DNA of 64,000 bases, from assembly GCA_025331565.1 (NCBI GenBank), contig JAFREQ010000011.1, forward strand, positions 11,924,001 to 11,988,000. The letters run 5' to 3'. The notes beneath the pieces are model-generated. The model did no database searches. It was given only the letters and a program-made list of their open reading frames with translations, and was not told where the DNA came from. A program made the translations under genes and the position numbers. This document shows, piece by piece, positions 11,501 through 24,310 of this stretch (within the stretch, counting starts at the first letter, position 1; each line of letters begins with the position of its first letter). Source of the DNA: Holacanthus passer. Its lineage: Eukaryota > Chordata > Actinopteri > Pomacanthidae.

Positions 11501-12423
11501 CAAAGAGATTGTACAGTCAAGCTCCACAATAGCCGATGTTACCGAAGGACAGATTCTTTACAAACGTCTCACATGCTATACTAACGAGCATCTGCCGTGT
11601 CATATTTTCAGATGTCTTGTAAATGTGTTGGAGTGATGTTACTGCAGATAAAAGGTAAAGTGATGAATGTTGCCTTGGAGACTCTTGGGGAGGGAGGTTT
11701 ATATATTGCAGCAGACAGTCAAACAGAGGATGCAAGAAGAGCTAAAATAAAGTGTGTATCCAAGGCAAACTAATATCTGGTTGGGTTATGTCTCCAATGA
11801 ACATTCAGCAGTCCGAAGATTTAGCATTCCTGAGTTTCATGTGTTGTTTGGCATCGGGAGTTATACACAATGTTGGATAATATTTCGGTGGATCGTATCA
11901 GACATTATGAGTCATTCATGGGATGCTGTTGCTTTTTCTGAATCACTGTGTTACTGGAAACAACTATGAAAAAGCTAAAGTTTCATCAGGAGTCAGAAAA
12001 CACTGAATCATTTTCAAGCAGGTAGCTGCTATGATGCAAACACATGTGGTTCATAAGTTACGTTGATGTTGATGATGTTACGACTGAAATATCTCCATTC
12101 AGTGGAGCTTCTGGAGTTCAGAAAGTTTGTCATCAATGACTGCAGAGTCTACTAAAATTACAAAACAAAAATTAAGAAAGAGCACACAGTCTGTCACTTG
12201 GATTCACTTTTTCTCTGACATTCATCAGGTTCATTTAACCAGAATTTTACCTCAAGAGTCCAAGTGATTTACAATGTGCAAGCTTTTCTGGTTCTTTCAC
12301 ACTCAGAGTTTATGATCTGATGCACAAGCGTTGTTAAACTTCTGAAATAAAAGCAGAGGTCATATCTCACAGTAGCAATGTTTTTCTCTGTTTGCTTGCT
12401 TGCAACATCAAAACGTGTAAGTC

Positions 12424-12485
12424 AAGTCAATTTTATTTAGCACCTTTCAAACAAAGGTAAACTCAACATGCTTTAAAGTAAAAAA
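12424..12485 (+). repeat. Short dispersed repeat (AAGTCAA..TTTTATTTAGCACC type)
   Basis: 'gtcaagtcaattttatttag' followed by 'cacctttcaaacaaagg' and 'catgctttaaagta' matches a remembered, very common fish interspersed repeat head. A more diverged relative is at about 26560-26605. Confidence 0.5.
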
Positions 12486-15484
12486 ACAGAAAGCAAAATC
12501 AAATACAATGCACACATACATACATAAAGTACAGTTATTTATAACCCCTTTCCTATTCCTACTACAGCATTCACACGCTGATTACCAGTGAAAACATGAG
12601 TGTGTGAAGATACCTAAATACGGCATAAATTATCCAGGTAAGTCAGCAAACCGGCCTCTTGAACAGGCCCCTGAACATGCAGACTGTGCCAGATGGTGGC
12701 AGTGTGTCCACTATATTGTGTACATGGTACATTAGCTGCAGCTTCACCCGCTGTAGCAGAGACTGCAGTAATTTCTCTAAGAACTGTTTTTGGTATTGCT
12801 TTGGCCTTTGCGAGATGGAGATGTGGAGACGCAACCGTTGATTCTGGATGTACAAAACAAGTGAACAACAGTTGTGGTGCCTTTCAAGACCAATTCACCT
12901 GCATGTTCAGTTCACATGTACACTCTTGTAAATGAGCAGGAAACACAGACAGAGCATGGGAACATCACACAGGTAAACATGACTGCCATGGAGTCACCTG
13001 CCAAACAAAAAAATAGTCTTTTTTTTTTTTTTTACAACAATAAAACTGGGACTTTTTAGATTACATTTTTCCATGTGTGCACAGGATAATACAGCACCAA
13101 ACTGTTTTTCTCTAATACAAAGAAACTATATAAAGGTTGTTCTTGCTATGTATTTCACACAGAGAGCTTTCTTTCTGGAATTTGTTTATCTCTTCTCTCT
13201 CTGGCATTGAGGGAATATGACAATGTCAATTTTCAGAGAAAATATCGTTAAAAAAGAGTCAACCTGTGAGACTAAAACCCCATCACAAATACAAAAAAAC
13301 ATGCTCTGTGTAAGAATAAATATGTCTACCAGTATGCTCTGAATAAACTTGAAAAACCCCAAAAGAGTTTTATCTTTTACTTCAATTCTAAAACCAACAA
13401 CACATTTTTTTTGAATAAACAACACAATTCTTATAACATATTCCCATTCCATTCTGCAGAATTAGTCTGAGTTATATTAAAAGGAGAATGACCGAGAAAG
13501 CCTGAGACTCAATAACTGAACTCACTGAACCCTGAAGTCCAAAAGAAGCTGTTGTGTTGAACCTAAATTATTCCTAAAAAATGATAGAAAAGCAATACTT
13601 TTTAATAATCTGATACCACTCTATACACACACATGCATAATATATTATAATCATGCCCAAGCATCCTTGCAAATCAGGTTATATCATGGCCAAAACATAT
13701 GATTTTTGACTATTACAAGGACCTGTCAACCAATATGTAGGTTATTATCAACAACACAGCATCATGTTCGGTATCATTTCTTACAAAACAATCAAATCCA
13801 TCATTTTGTTTTCTGCTGTGAGCAGCCAGCAGTTCTTCTTGGGAGAAAGAAGCTGAGCTCATTTAGCTGATGGAACTCTGTGGGTTGAGATGGATATTAC
13901 ACTAACCTGCTGCCAATGCCCCAGAGCTGCACCTCATTTATAATTCACCAGACGACTGTAAATATCCAGAGAGCGGAACGCCCCTCCACCAGGCCGCTGC
14001 CTAAATCTATCATGCTATCTGATACTTCCCCATCGAATGCACATCAGGCTGCTGTTGTGACAGCAAGAGGTGAGTTTACACGACAGCAAAAATCACAACA
14101 GCACAGAGAGAGTCATGAAGATTTTGCATATGGGAACATTACATCCATCCGTGAGAGTCTGCAACTGTAGAATGAATCATTTGGATTTTTGGTAAATCAA
14201 AGGCTGCATAAGTTTAGTGAAGATAGTCTTTATGAGTTTAAAGGATAAAGATGGTGCTGTTCTGCTGATTCTTAAAACAGCAGAGTAAACGGTGTATTTG
14301 GACTATTTTCAGCCGTGGATTAATACACATTTGGTCAGCTGGTGAGTATTTGCCGTATGTGGGATTGACTCAAACTTCAGTGCTCATGTTTTTTACTGTT
14401 TATTCTGATATTTCATTGGAGCATTTTCATGAATTTTAACCAAACAAAAAAGGCCACATCCCTCGCATCGTGTCACCAATGCTGCAGATTTCTACAACAG
14501 AAATAGCATAATGTGCCTGTTTTCATGTGTTCCTTGCATGTGCATCTATCTAAAAGCACTCCAGTAATGATGGGTAATTACTGCTGCTGAGATCAATGTC
14601 ACATTATTATACAGTGGAGGCTGATGCATTGTGCCTGCACAGCTCAGCAACACAGCTGCATATCTCACTGGACCTCAAGTAATCATGATGCATATTGTTG
14701 TCACCCAGTGAAAACTGTGTTTCTCCCTATTATCAGTCAAATCAGTGATTATAGGTTAAATGCTTTTTTGCTGGTTCAGACAATCCTTCTATGTCATTGA
14801 CTAAAATGACACTAAAAATTATGGATTTACTTAAAAATTGCAAAGCTTGAAATCAGGCTGTTTATTTCATGAAAAACTGGCATTTTGCCATTGGAAAGTG
14901 GCAACATGAGTGAAAGCTTGATGTCTCACATTTCACGAACTAACTCTAAATGAATCAGCCCTTTTCTTTTCAATTTACAACATAATATACCATGTTTCAC
15001 ACTTTTCCATAATGCTCAGCAGCTCCAGCACATGAGCAGCCGTGATTCTGAAAGTGGAGCATATGATGACGCCTTCATCAAATGAATAGAAACACAAACT
15101 GTAGCAGTGCACGGGAAAAAGCTCAAAATGAAAAGGCGTCCTCTCCATTTCTTATAACGCCACTCGTAAGTTCACAATGTAATTCAAACCAATTTGGGAG
15201 AGGATGTAAGCGTGGATCCCTGCAGACGTCTGACAAAGAGATTAATGACGATAATATCAGATAATACTCAAGTTACAGTCCTCCAGATGAGCTGATCCAT
15301 CCACAGCATCTTCCACGGAGACGCTCAAAGAGGTTTTAGTCTATTTCTAATTTATAAGAGTTTATTTGAGCAAATATTTGATTGAGCTTTTATCATTATC
15401 CACATTTTGATACAGTCATCACATCCCTGAAAGTATTAGTCATTTTCCATCGTGAAATAAAAAGAAAGGAGGGAGGACAGGCAG

Positions 15485-15955
15485 CGTTTATCAGTGGAGG
15501 AAAGTAACTAAGTGCATTTACTCAAGTATTGTTCTTAAGCACAATAAATCACATGTTCAGTCTGTTTTACGCTACTTTATAATTCCACCACATTTCAGAG
15601 AGAAATATTGTACTTTTCCCTTCCTTACATTCATCTAACAGCTGTAGTTACTTTTTAAACAATTTACATACAAAGCATATGATCAGTTTATTAAATATTA
15701 ACCATTGTTACAGAACAATCCACCAACAATATATGAAGCAGTTGAAATGAGTTCAACCATGACCAGCAGCGGCAAACAAGCACTGGTTAAATATTGATGC
15801 ATCAATGATAATGATCCACTTACATAATAGTACAACACTGTCAGGAGCCATCATGCATATTGAGTACTTTTTTTTAATAAAGTATTTATATAACGTGGTA
15901 TTGCTACTTTTACTTTAGTAAATAATTTGAATATATCTTCTGCCACTGGCACTTA
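15485..15955 (+). repeat. hAT-like MITE (family A), most complete copy
   Basis: The left end is CAGTGGAGGAAAGTAACTAA. The right end, read in reverse, is CAGTGGCAGAAGATATATTC, so short inverted termini bracket about 470 bases. Flanking octamers (gcgtttat, gcacttac) agree at five of eight positions, which would fit a decayed 8-bp hAT target duplication. It has no coding capacity and is nonautonomous. Confidence 0.65.
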
Positions 15956-18900
15956 CTCTTTATTCATTATCATTTTATTTTTATTATTTTTGTATTTATC
16001 ATTACTTTATTAATTGTTATGATTATATAATAACTAATAATATAACGTATAAGAACTTCATATGTACTGTGCTTCTTGCTTGTTATATTTTATATTCAGT
16101 CAGAAGATATATAAAGAATATAAAATGCTCTCTAACTGTCACATTTGTCTGAAGATTGACACTGCAGTCAGATTGATTTATTTAAATACTCAGATGATAA
16201 AGTATGTTTGATTTTGAGTCAACAAATTATATGACTATAATTTCCTTCAGGTGAAACTTTTTGGCCTCTTCTATAGCTGTTAATAATAAAAAATTGGTTT
16301 AAACGTCAATCTGTCGACTGGATGTGTTCTGGTTTTATTTAAAGTCTCTGGGATGTAACTGGATCTGGACGACGTAACACTGTCTTGTAAATGAGACCTC
16401 ACTTTGTGACTCGATCCCATATTGAATTCGTGCCCTGATTTCTTGTCACAGTTTAAACCTTTTAATCAAAGACTCGCAGGTCAACATCGAGCGTTGCATG
16501 TCGGCCCTTTGTTTCCAGCTGATGTCACAACTGCCCTTCTTCCCTCTACACTGTTTCTGATGCCCATGTTGATTAATGCTATAGGATGTCAGATGGTCAG
16601 TCTATATAGTTTATGTTAAAGGAAATCAAGGCCTGCACACCATCTCGCATGTGCTCCTACACAAATACACACACACATAAACACACACGCATCTTATACC
16701 GCTGCCACCCATTGCAGCCAGACCTGTGGACGATTTTATCTTCACATCACTTTTTATGCAAGGGCTTCTGTGTGAGGTGACCTTGGGCTCAGAAGATTGA
16801 TAACAATGTATTTAATGCACAGCTATAGGTGAGCTGGAAGGTCATCTGTCATGCTGCCTTCTGCACCATCACCCTTTCACCTCCTTCAGCTTTAGATTCC
16901 AGGCATAATCCCGATGTGTGTGTAGCAGGAAAAGCGCAGGTGTCATTGATAACATTACAGATGCATTCAATTTGGTGAGCCAGTTTCAGGGTCATGGGAT
17001 CATCTATGCTGGCTCACTGTCATGGACTACAGGGACACTTCATCTCTATGTTTTATGCTATGAAAATCGAAAAGGTCTATCATTGCTCTCAGTGAGTTTC
17101 CCTCCTCTGGATAACACCTGACCTGCTCACCTGCTGCTCAGCTGTCCCTCATTCCCTTATTAACTTTGCACTATACAGGCCAGTTTTCACTACCAGTGTG
17201 TTGCCTCACTGCTATAATGGTATAGCATTTGCTGCTTTTTCCTCGTTCACCGCATGTGTTGTTTATGTCCTGCCTGGTTTGACCTGTCGGCCTGATGTCA
17301 GATTGAACCCTCAACATGAACCAAACAAACTGCCTTCAACAATCCCCGATGTGTTTTGTAAGTGTATGAGTTTTCCATTCTGCTTGCAAGTTATCCCGAC
17401 TGTGACAGCCAACAATACAATGTGTGCAGACAGTAGATTCTGTCTAAAGTTATAAGCACGTCCCACAGCAGCTGGTGTGAATAACAATGCATTAAAGGCA
17501 AATCCACTGACGTGACAAGGGCCTTAATGTCGGTCCTGGTTTATTATCTAATCTTGAGGCCCTGCCTTGGAGGAGGTTCTTCCAATTTTAAAGCAGCTAT
17601 AATTGACATTTTATGATAACGAGGTATCAGATGACAACGTTACAACCCGTGTCAAACCTACAGAGAATTATCACCCAAATCTACAGCTTCCCTCAGTTTT
17701 AGACTACAGACTGTCTATTGTAATTTTAACCATACACAGCTAGTGCAAACATTCCTCCAGGAACATGGTGCTACACGCAAAAACATAAGAGTCTACATAA
17801 CAAGAGACAACATAAATCTACACAAGACTACATAAAGTGCATGTTTGCAACCACGTACAAAACAGTGTGTGACCGTGCAGAAATACTAAGACAGTGCAAA
17901 GTTGCAAATGTAAATATGAGCTGTTGTGAATGTAAATATAGCTGTAAAAATGTAAACATAACTGTGAGTGAACGCATAACTGCTGCAAATGTAAATACAA
18001 AATGCCATGTTAGCAGGAAGAATGCAGGTGGTCCTTAGGGTACTTAGGATAGGAAGTGTGTGTGAGCGTGCATGAGTGAGTGTGTGTACCAGAGTTGGTG
18101 TATGTATGTGTTGGGGGAGGGGTCAGTCCGGTCACTGTATATTAAGAAGTCTAACTAGCTGGTGAAGACAGTGGAGCATTTATCAACAAAAGAGCCAGAT
18201 ATTTACCTCAGGAGTTGGTGGAGACCAAAACTGAGATAAAGGAGAGTGAATAGAACGGACATAAACAGGAAACTGCTGAATGTATAAATAAGCAACATTT
18301 TGTTTACAAGTTCAACTTAAAAAATGATATGTCCATGCTGTGTTCACAATTTGTTTCCACTGCCCCCATGTGGCCAAAAAGATACGCACGTGAAATTATG
18401 ACATTGTCAACCTGGGCCAGGTAGTCTTATATAATATAGAAAAGCACAGAAAGTGTGAGGAACAAGTAGTTAATAGGGTCCACGATAAAAATAAATAACC
18501 AGCGAATAAAAACCACCATGATAACTAAAATGAATGGTGCAAGTGACGGTGCTTGATATTTAAATCTAACAAATAAAATGAGTGCGTTGAAAGTGGTCCA
18601 TCAGTTGACAGGACAGGACTCTGTGACAGGACGCTGTGTGTACATGCAGCTCTGAACTCACCATATTGATCCCACACACACTTCTGCATGCACATCACGT
18701 CCTGAGCTAAAGATTGCTGCAGCTGCAGTTCCCACACACAATGAGTGTTTGCCCTGTCCTTCACCGCCAGGAGGAAGGGCTTCATCATTAAAGACATCAT
18801 TGCACTGAGTGAGCTGCTGCTAGTTAAGGCGTCCTCACAGGGAAAATTTACACAATGACATCCCCGAGGAGCCTCTTTTGTTTTAGGAAAAATGCATCAT

Positions 18901-19155
18901 GATGAGGGACAATATAATAATCTAATGAGCACTGAGGGAAGAAAAGACAACATCTCAAATTCATACTCAAGATGTTTACAACACTGCAAAATTCAACATG
19001 ATTAATAAAAGATTTTAAATGCTGCGGCTGATTTCAGACACATAGTTGTTGTTGTTGTTGTGGCTGTCAGCTCAGGAAGAAGAGTAATGTCCCACTTCTA
19101 ATGCTGGACACCTCCAGTTCACCTCTTGCATCATATAAGTGGGAGAGAGACAAAG

Positions 19156-19156
19156 A

Positions 19157-19191
<35 letters not shown>

Positions 19192-19198
19192 AGCAGAC

Positions 19199-19245
<47 letters not shown>

Positions 19246-19305
19246 GAGAGAGAGAGGGAGAGAGAGAGAGAGACAGAGAGAGAGAGAGGGAGAGAGAGAG
19301 AGCTG
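19156..19305 (+). repeat. Compound (GA)n/(GACA)n microsatellite upstream of amigo1
   Basis: About 150 bases of purine-rich GAGA runs are interrupted by GACA blocks (near 19182-19200 and 19217-19240). The long open frames on both strands here are simple-repeat translations. It ends about 250 bases before the amigo1 5' exon donor, so it lies in or just upstream of the promoter. Confidence 0.95.
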
Positions 19306-19479
19306 AAATGTGACACACCCCCTGCTCTGCTCTGCTGTTCTCTCCCCTCATATCAACTATCAGATGGTTGCATTTCCTCATCAGTGCGCACCGCAAACAG
19401 GCTTCTCTGCTCATTCAGTGATGAGAGACAGGAGGCACCGCTGATCACCGCTGTGATGAAGACAGGATGAGACTGTCCT

Positions 19480-19565
19480 GCTGCCGATCATTTACAAGAC
19501 TGGACTCTTGAAGACTCTCCTCCCTTTATTTTTCTCCTCCTTGGATCTTGAGAAAGCAACACAAG
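19480..19565 (+). other. amigo1: amigo1 5' non-coding exon (3' end)
   Basis: A donor (CACAAG followed by GTAAAG) closes the putative exon at 19565. A matching acceptor (TTGTCCTTCCAG) opens the coding exon at 19902, 71 bases before the ATG, so the intron is 336 bases. The transcription start is not defined by sequence and the 5' edge given is nominal. Confidence 0.55.
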
Positions 19566-19972
19566 GTAAAGTACCAGCGGGCGGGACTCTTGTGGCTGCA
19601 GGGACAAATGTGTCTGACTTAGGGAGGAGATTTGATAATGACATGATGGTTGCAGCAGAAATAAAAAAACAGAATTAATTCAAGAATTTGATGCAGAGAT
19701 TAATCTCACTAATTCATTGATATGATGAGATTTTTTTGCTGACCAATCAAAACTTTTTGACCATCATTGACCTGCCTGCTGCAGTGCACCCCTGGGTGAC
19801 CTGAGCTTTAATGTCATCATCATCACTTCATATACAGAAAGGGCATCACAGCTTTGATTTAGATCCTCACTGCTAATTTATCGATCTCATTGTCCTTCCA
19901 GCTCCATAGATGACTCTCCGTTGTGGAGACTAGAAACTCATCCAGGCTACAGCAGTTTATCATCCTCACACG

Positions 19973-21502
19973 ATGGGGTGGTCTCTGTGGATTTCCCACC
20001 GTGCCTCTGGAGCGGCGTTCAGACGAAGGAGCTTCATCACAGTTCTTCCGCTGGCTTTCTTGTTGCCAACAGTGAGAGTCGGCGCACAATTTATTGGAAG
20101 CCCTCTGGACTGCCGCAAGACTTGTGTGTGCGCCAGTAACATCATCAGCTGTGCCGACACAAATCTGACCAACGTTCCCACCGCTCTTCCGAAATATACA
20201 GCTGTTCTGGACCTCAGCTTCAACTCCATCACCAGGCTGCGTGCCGAGTGGACCCCCGACAAACTCCTCCAACTGCAGAGACTGCTGCTCAGCCACAATG
20301 GCCTCAGCTTCCTCTCCTCTGAGGCTTTCGTGCATGTGACGAGGATCCGTTACCTGGACCTTTCCTTTAATTGCCTCCGCCAGTTGGACGAGTACATTTT
20401 CGAGCCGCTGGAGCACCTGGAGGTGCTGCTGCTTTATAACAACCGCATCTCTCAGATCGATCGCTCAGCCTTCTCCGGCCTCCTCAGCCTGCAGAAGCTC
20501 TACCTGAGCCACAACCAGATCTCACGCTTCCCCTTGGAGCTGGTGAAGGACCGGAGCCGGCTGGAAACTCTCAGGCTGCTGGATGTGTCCTCCAACCGAA
20601 TCAAATCCCTGCCCTTCCATGAGCTTCAGGCTCTGCCCGCCTGGATCAAGAATGGTCTGTACTTCCACAACAACACTCTGCCCTGTAGCTGTGAGCTGTA
20701 CGAGGTGGTGGCACGCTGGCACCTCAGGGATCTCAGCTCGGCCACTGACTTCAAGCTCAGCCACACTTGCGTGTTAACAGGCCCACAGAAAGACAGAATG
20801 ACCGTACTGGATCTGGACAAGGTGTATTTGAACTGCAGCGAGGTCAGAGTTGTGGATGAAGAAGCCTATCTAGAGCAGTTCCTGGTCCTGGACTGTGACA
20901 CCAAGCAGAAGGACATGGTGAAGAGCTGGGCGCTGCCTGGAGACGTCCCCTTGCCTCCAGCGCACGAGACCGCTGTGATGCGTCACGATGGCAGCCTCCA
21001 GATCGGACCCCTGAAGGCAGAGGACTCAGGCGTCTACACCTGCTACGCCACCAGTGACTCCTTCAATGAGACGTTGTATGTCACTGTAGTGGTGTTTAAC
21101 TCCACCATGAGCGGTGGACTGGAGAACCTAAAAACAGCCTACACCACCCTCGTAGCGTGTCTGGTCAGTGTAGTGATGGTTCTCATCTACCTCTATCTGA
21201 CACCCTGCCGCTGCGCCTGCTGTCCAGGTCAGGGCCTGGAGAAGAACGGCCCCGGAGACAGCCTCCACTCTTCTACTGTTAGCATCTCACACGATGAGAC
21301 AGGGCAAGAAAGAGTGGAAGGCGGTGGCTTCCCCTACAGACACGTGGCCTTCCGGGATACCAAGGACCAGCTGGAGCAGAACGGGCGGCTGAACCCAATA
21401 GGCGAGGAAGACGAGGAGTGGCAGGGGGACAAGAGGGAGAGGAGGAGGTCTGACGCAGAGTCTGTCAGCTCTGTGTGCTCAGATACCCCCATGGTGGTGT
21501 AA
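19973..21502 (+). CDS. amigo1: Amphoterin-induced protein 1 (LRR/Ig neuronal adhesion molecule)
   Basis: Type I membrane adhesion protein of neurons. The mammalian protein supports neurite growth and fasciculation and is an auxiliary subunit of Kv2.1 channels. The single-exon frame encodes 509 residues (human 493). A signal peptide with an Arg-rich lead (RRRSF, about 18-38) precedes the LRR N-cap (C47, C51, C53, C60). About six leucine-rich repeats (75-225) and the LRR C-cap follow (C238, C240, C266, C288). One Ig domain (C308 to C357, DSGVYTCYA), a membrane helix (about 390-410) and a basic/acidic tail ending SDTPMVV complete it; remembered human AMIGO1 ends almost identically. N-glycosylation sequons include NLT, NNT, NCS, NET and NST. 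The ATG is the first of the frame downstream of the acceptor at 19901. Paralogues amigo2 and amigo3 are less likely given the C-terminus and the gpr61 neighbour. Confidence 0.95.
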   Translation: MGWSLWISHRASGAAFRRRSFITVLPLAFLLPTVRVGAQFIGSPLDCRKTCVCASNIISCADTNLTNVPTALPKYTAVLDLSFNSITRLRAEWTPDKLLQLQRLLLSHNGLSFLSSEAFVHVTRIRYLDLSFNCLRQLDEYIFEPLEHLEVLLLYNNRISQIDRSAFSGLLSLQKLYLSHNQISRFPLELVKDRSRLETLRLLDVSSNRIKSLPFHELQALPAWIKNGLYFHNNTLPCSCELYEVVARWHLRDLSSATDFKLSHTCVLTGPQKDRMTVLDLDKVYLNCSEVRVVDEEAYLEQFLVLDCDTKQKDMVKSWALPGDVPLPPAHETAVMRHDGSLQIGPLKAEDSGVYTCYATSDSFNETLYVTVVVFNSTMSGGLENLKTAYTTLVACLVSVVMVLIYLYLTPCRCACCPGQGLEKNGPGDSLHSSTVSISHDETGQERVEGGGFPYRHVAFRDTKDQLEQNGRLNPIGEEDEEWQGDKRERRRSDAESVSSVCSDTPMVV

Positions 21503-22330
21503 AAGTGAGGGCTCGAGCCGTGTGGCCGCTCCACAGAGGTTTGTGTGCTTTGAACGTGTGCAAGATTCAAAACGTAGCATCTTCCAAACAAACTTAAAGC
21601 TTCGGTTGACTCTCACAGCACTGCTGTAGTAGCATGTACTCTTGATAAAAACAGTTTCAAAAAAACACCCCACCTAGAAATGTGGTTAAAATAATTTGTC
21701 ACCTAAAATATTTTTCATGAATGCATCATTTCAGTTGTCATACAGGAGTGAAACTGTTATTTCTATTACTTCACCTTTTATTGTGTGTAATTAATGCTCA
21801 AATTATTTTCAACAGCATCACGCAAATTAATGGCTGGACCTGCAAGAATTTGCTATGCAAGTAAAAAGAGTTTGACTTTTTTTTTTGCATTTTTGATGGA
21901 AACTTAAAAACATGCTAATCCTCAGCAGTAATATTCTGAGAGACAGCAAAAAGCATGAAAGCATTTTTGGTGTTATTGCTTAATTTCTTCTGCAGGCTTC
22001 TGAATATCCCGAGGCTGCACTTTACACGAAAGTTCCAGCTTTTATTTTTGCACTGGGGATTGCAGCACTACAAAGATTAGATGTTTTAAAGATGCTGGAC
22101 GGAAGCTGCTGCTTAAAAGAGAAGCTAATTTTTATGCAGAGCTTGCAGAGCTCACTTGATAATTACTGCAAAATGTTTAATATTTAAGCTAATCTTTAAC
22201 ATTCCTATTTGGTTTTGTTGGACTTCACAGGACATGATCCTGTGAGGATTCCTCTTATGCAATTATATCTATTTCTATTCTTTTAAATTTGAGTGTGACT
22301 TAAGGATCAATAAATAATATGTTTGTTTTA
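21503..22330 (+). other. amigo1: Probable amigo1 3' UTR with poly(A) signal
   Basis: AT-rich non-coding sequence follows the amigo1 stop. The first clear plus-strand AATAAA is at 22309-22314, with T-rich sequence after it. Later sites cannot be excluded. Confidence 0.4.
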
Positions 22331-24242
22331 GAAAATACTGTTTTGACAATATCTTTAAACTTTATATGCAGGTGTGTTTTAAGTAATTTTGGATTCAGCA
22401 TAATTATAAACCCAATTATCAACTTGTGAATTACTGAATTACTGAAACTGGTATCGAGTTGTTTACATCAGTATAAATACAACTATTGACTATTAACAGA
22501 ACATGGAATATCGACATATTCATCGCATGATCCAGCAAAAATATTGCACAAAGGAGCATTATTAATATTGATGAGATCCGGTTGTGCAGAATAATTGGCC
22601 GCTAATTCTTAGACAAAGATATTGATCTCCTGATTGCAACAGATCCACTTATTCTAATTATTGGCCTAATATGCACTTGTGCCTTTTTAAAAGAGGAAGT
22701 TTCTTTCAGAGCACTTGTGTACAGTGACATCAGGGACTGAGTCTCAGTGCATTAACATGACCGGTTCTGCAGAGATAATACAGTTTCTGGTTCAGAAGAA
22801 TGAGCGTTTAATAAGGTGAAGTTCATTTAAAGCTGAAACAAACATTCCACAAGTCGACCAAGTCACCTGGCTGTCGCCTGCAGCTGCTGCAGGTTTGCTC
22901 TCCTATTTCAGCCCCAGTTCTTCAGTCTGTTTAAAAGGGTTCAAAAAACACTATAATGCCACTTTCAGTTCAGACTGGATACAAAGTTCAAATCCCAAAA
23001 ATAAACCTATTGTATTGTTACCGTGCAGTCAAAAGAATGTGTTCGGTATGAGGTTCAGACTGGCAACATAGATGCACATCCTGCCATATTGGACAATTAA
23101 TAGCCGCCAGGAAGCATCGCCCAGGGGAAACAACTGAGAGCGAGTACCATCTACTGAATGCTTCTGGGCATTAGTGCCCAGCCCTGAACAAATCAGCAAA
23201 TGCCAGCCAGCCAGCAGTCTCATAAACACAGTCAGAAATAGCAGCTCGTCGTGCAGCCAACACGCAGACTGCCTGACACAGACAAAATGTAAATGCACAA
23301 ACATGTCTTCATTTTAGTAACATTGCTAAAATACCTTCAAATTGTTGATTGTAGAGGCTCGCAGCACAACTTGACTGGAGTCACCACCATTATGTATACA
23401 CATGTGGATATAAAGGAGGAGAAACAGTCCTGTACAAATGCTGTTTTAACAAAATTAAATTCACTCTGTTGTTGATGAATCACAGAAGTTTAGAGTAACA
23501 TTACTACTAATAATAGAAAAATAGTTACTCATAATAATAAGTAATAATGATATAAAAACTGAATTTTCTGAACAGTGGTGCAAGTTAACAGCAAAAACAC
23601 ACATGATGTAGCAACATACTGTAAATGTACTTTTATTTTGAAAGAGCTGTTATTTTTATCCTTCTCATGGTGCTTTTTCAAGATGATTTCGGTGAATCGA
23701 CACACATGATTAAACGTCTCTATGGGATTATATCACTGCAAACTGTAATGTCATTGTGAACATAGTCTAATAGCATTATAATGTAGCAACATCGTGAGGA
23801 AATTGATTAAATTATGTCTCTCAAAATGGGCACATATCTACTGTATGCTAATGTTGTACATGTCTGTTTTTTCCCTCTGGCAGTTATTTACAACCAAAGA
23901 CTGAGTTACATGCTGAGACTTATTAAACTACAGTCCCAACAGTTATATTGTCATTCATGTGTTGAGGTTACCTACCGACTTTCTGTGTTCAGCCACAAGC
24001 TTATATTTTAATATATGCAATCCTGTATAAGGACTTATTGTATGTTAATATTTCCTGTATTATATCTCGTCTATTGCTGTATTGTTTCTGTGTTTCATAA
24101 ACTACAAAAACATGGCAACAAAGAGTGAATGATGCCTACTGTATTGCTGTAAAGTGAAGCCATTGAATCTATCAAACAAAGCTGCAGATGCAGAAGTTTT
24201 AGAATTTAAAGTTAAAGGAGAATTAAAGGAGACATTTTGGGA

Positions 24243-24310
24243 AATATTCTCATTCAGAATCAGAATCAGTTTTGTTGCCAAGTAGGTTTTGTTGCACAAC
24301 AATAAACATA
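24243..24310 (+). repeat. Short dispersed repeat (GAATCAGAATCAG head)
   Basis: 'cagaatcagaatcagttttg' followed by 'ttgccaagtagg' and 'gcacaacaata' matches a remembered family of fish interspersed repeats usually reading CTTTATTGGCCAAGTA. Only the head is clear. Confidence 0.45.

Larger units (their letters stand above)
6621..19150. other. Long intergenic region between divergent gpr61 and amigo1
   Basis: Apart from the probable gpr61 5' exon, no protein-coding gene is recognised in these 12.5 kb. It holds two MITE families, a TG microsatellite, LINE/SINE tails and an X-box palindrome. Several blocks look more complex and less AT-rich than their surroundings (about 10735-10930, 13880-14060, 14560-14720, 17460-17580) and could be conserved non-coding elements. 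That cannot be shown without an alignment. Confidence 0.4.

Noticed and set aside
18525..18800. Minus-strand 91-codon frame with a donor-like GGTGAG after WDQY
   Set aside because: It reads plausibly for about 45 residues, but no acceptor, partner exon or domain was found and the rest is unremarkable.
19067..19470. 115- and 114-codon frames rich in Ser/Leu or Arg/Glu
   Set aside because: Translations of the GAGA/GACA microsatellite.
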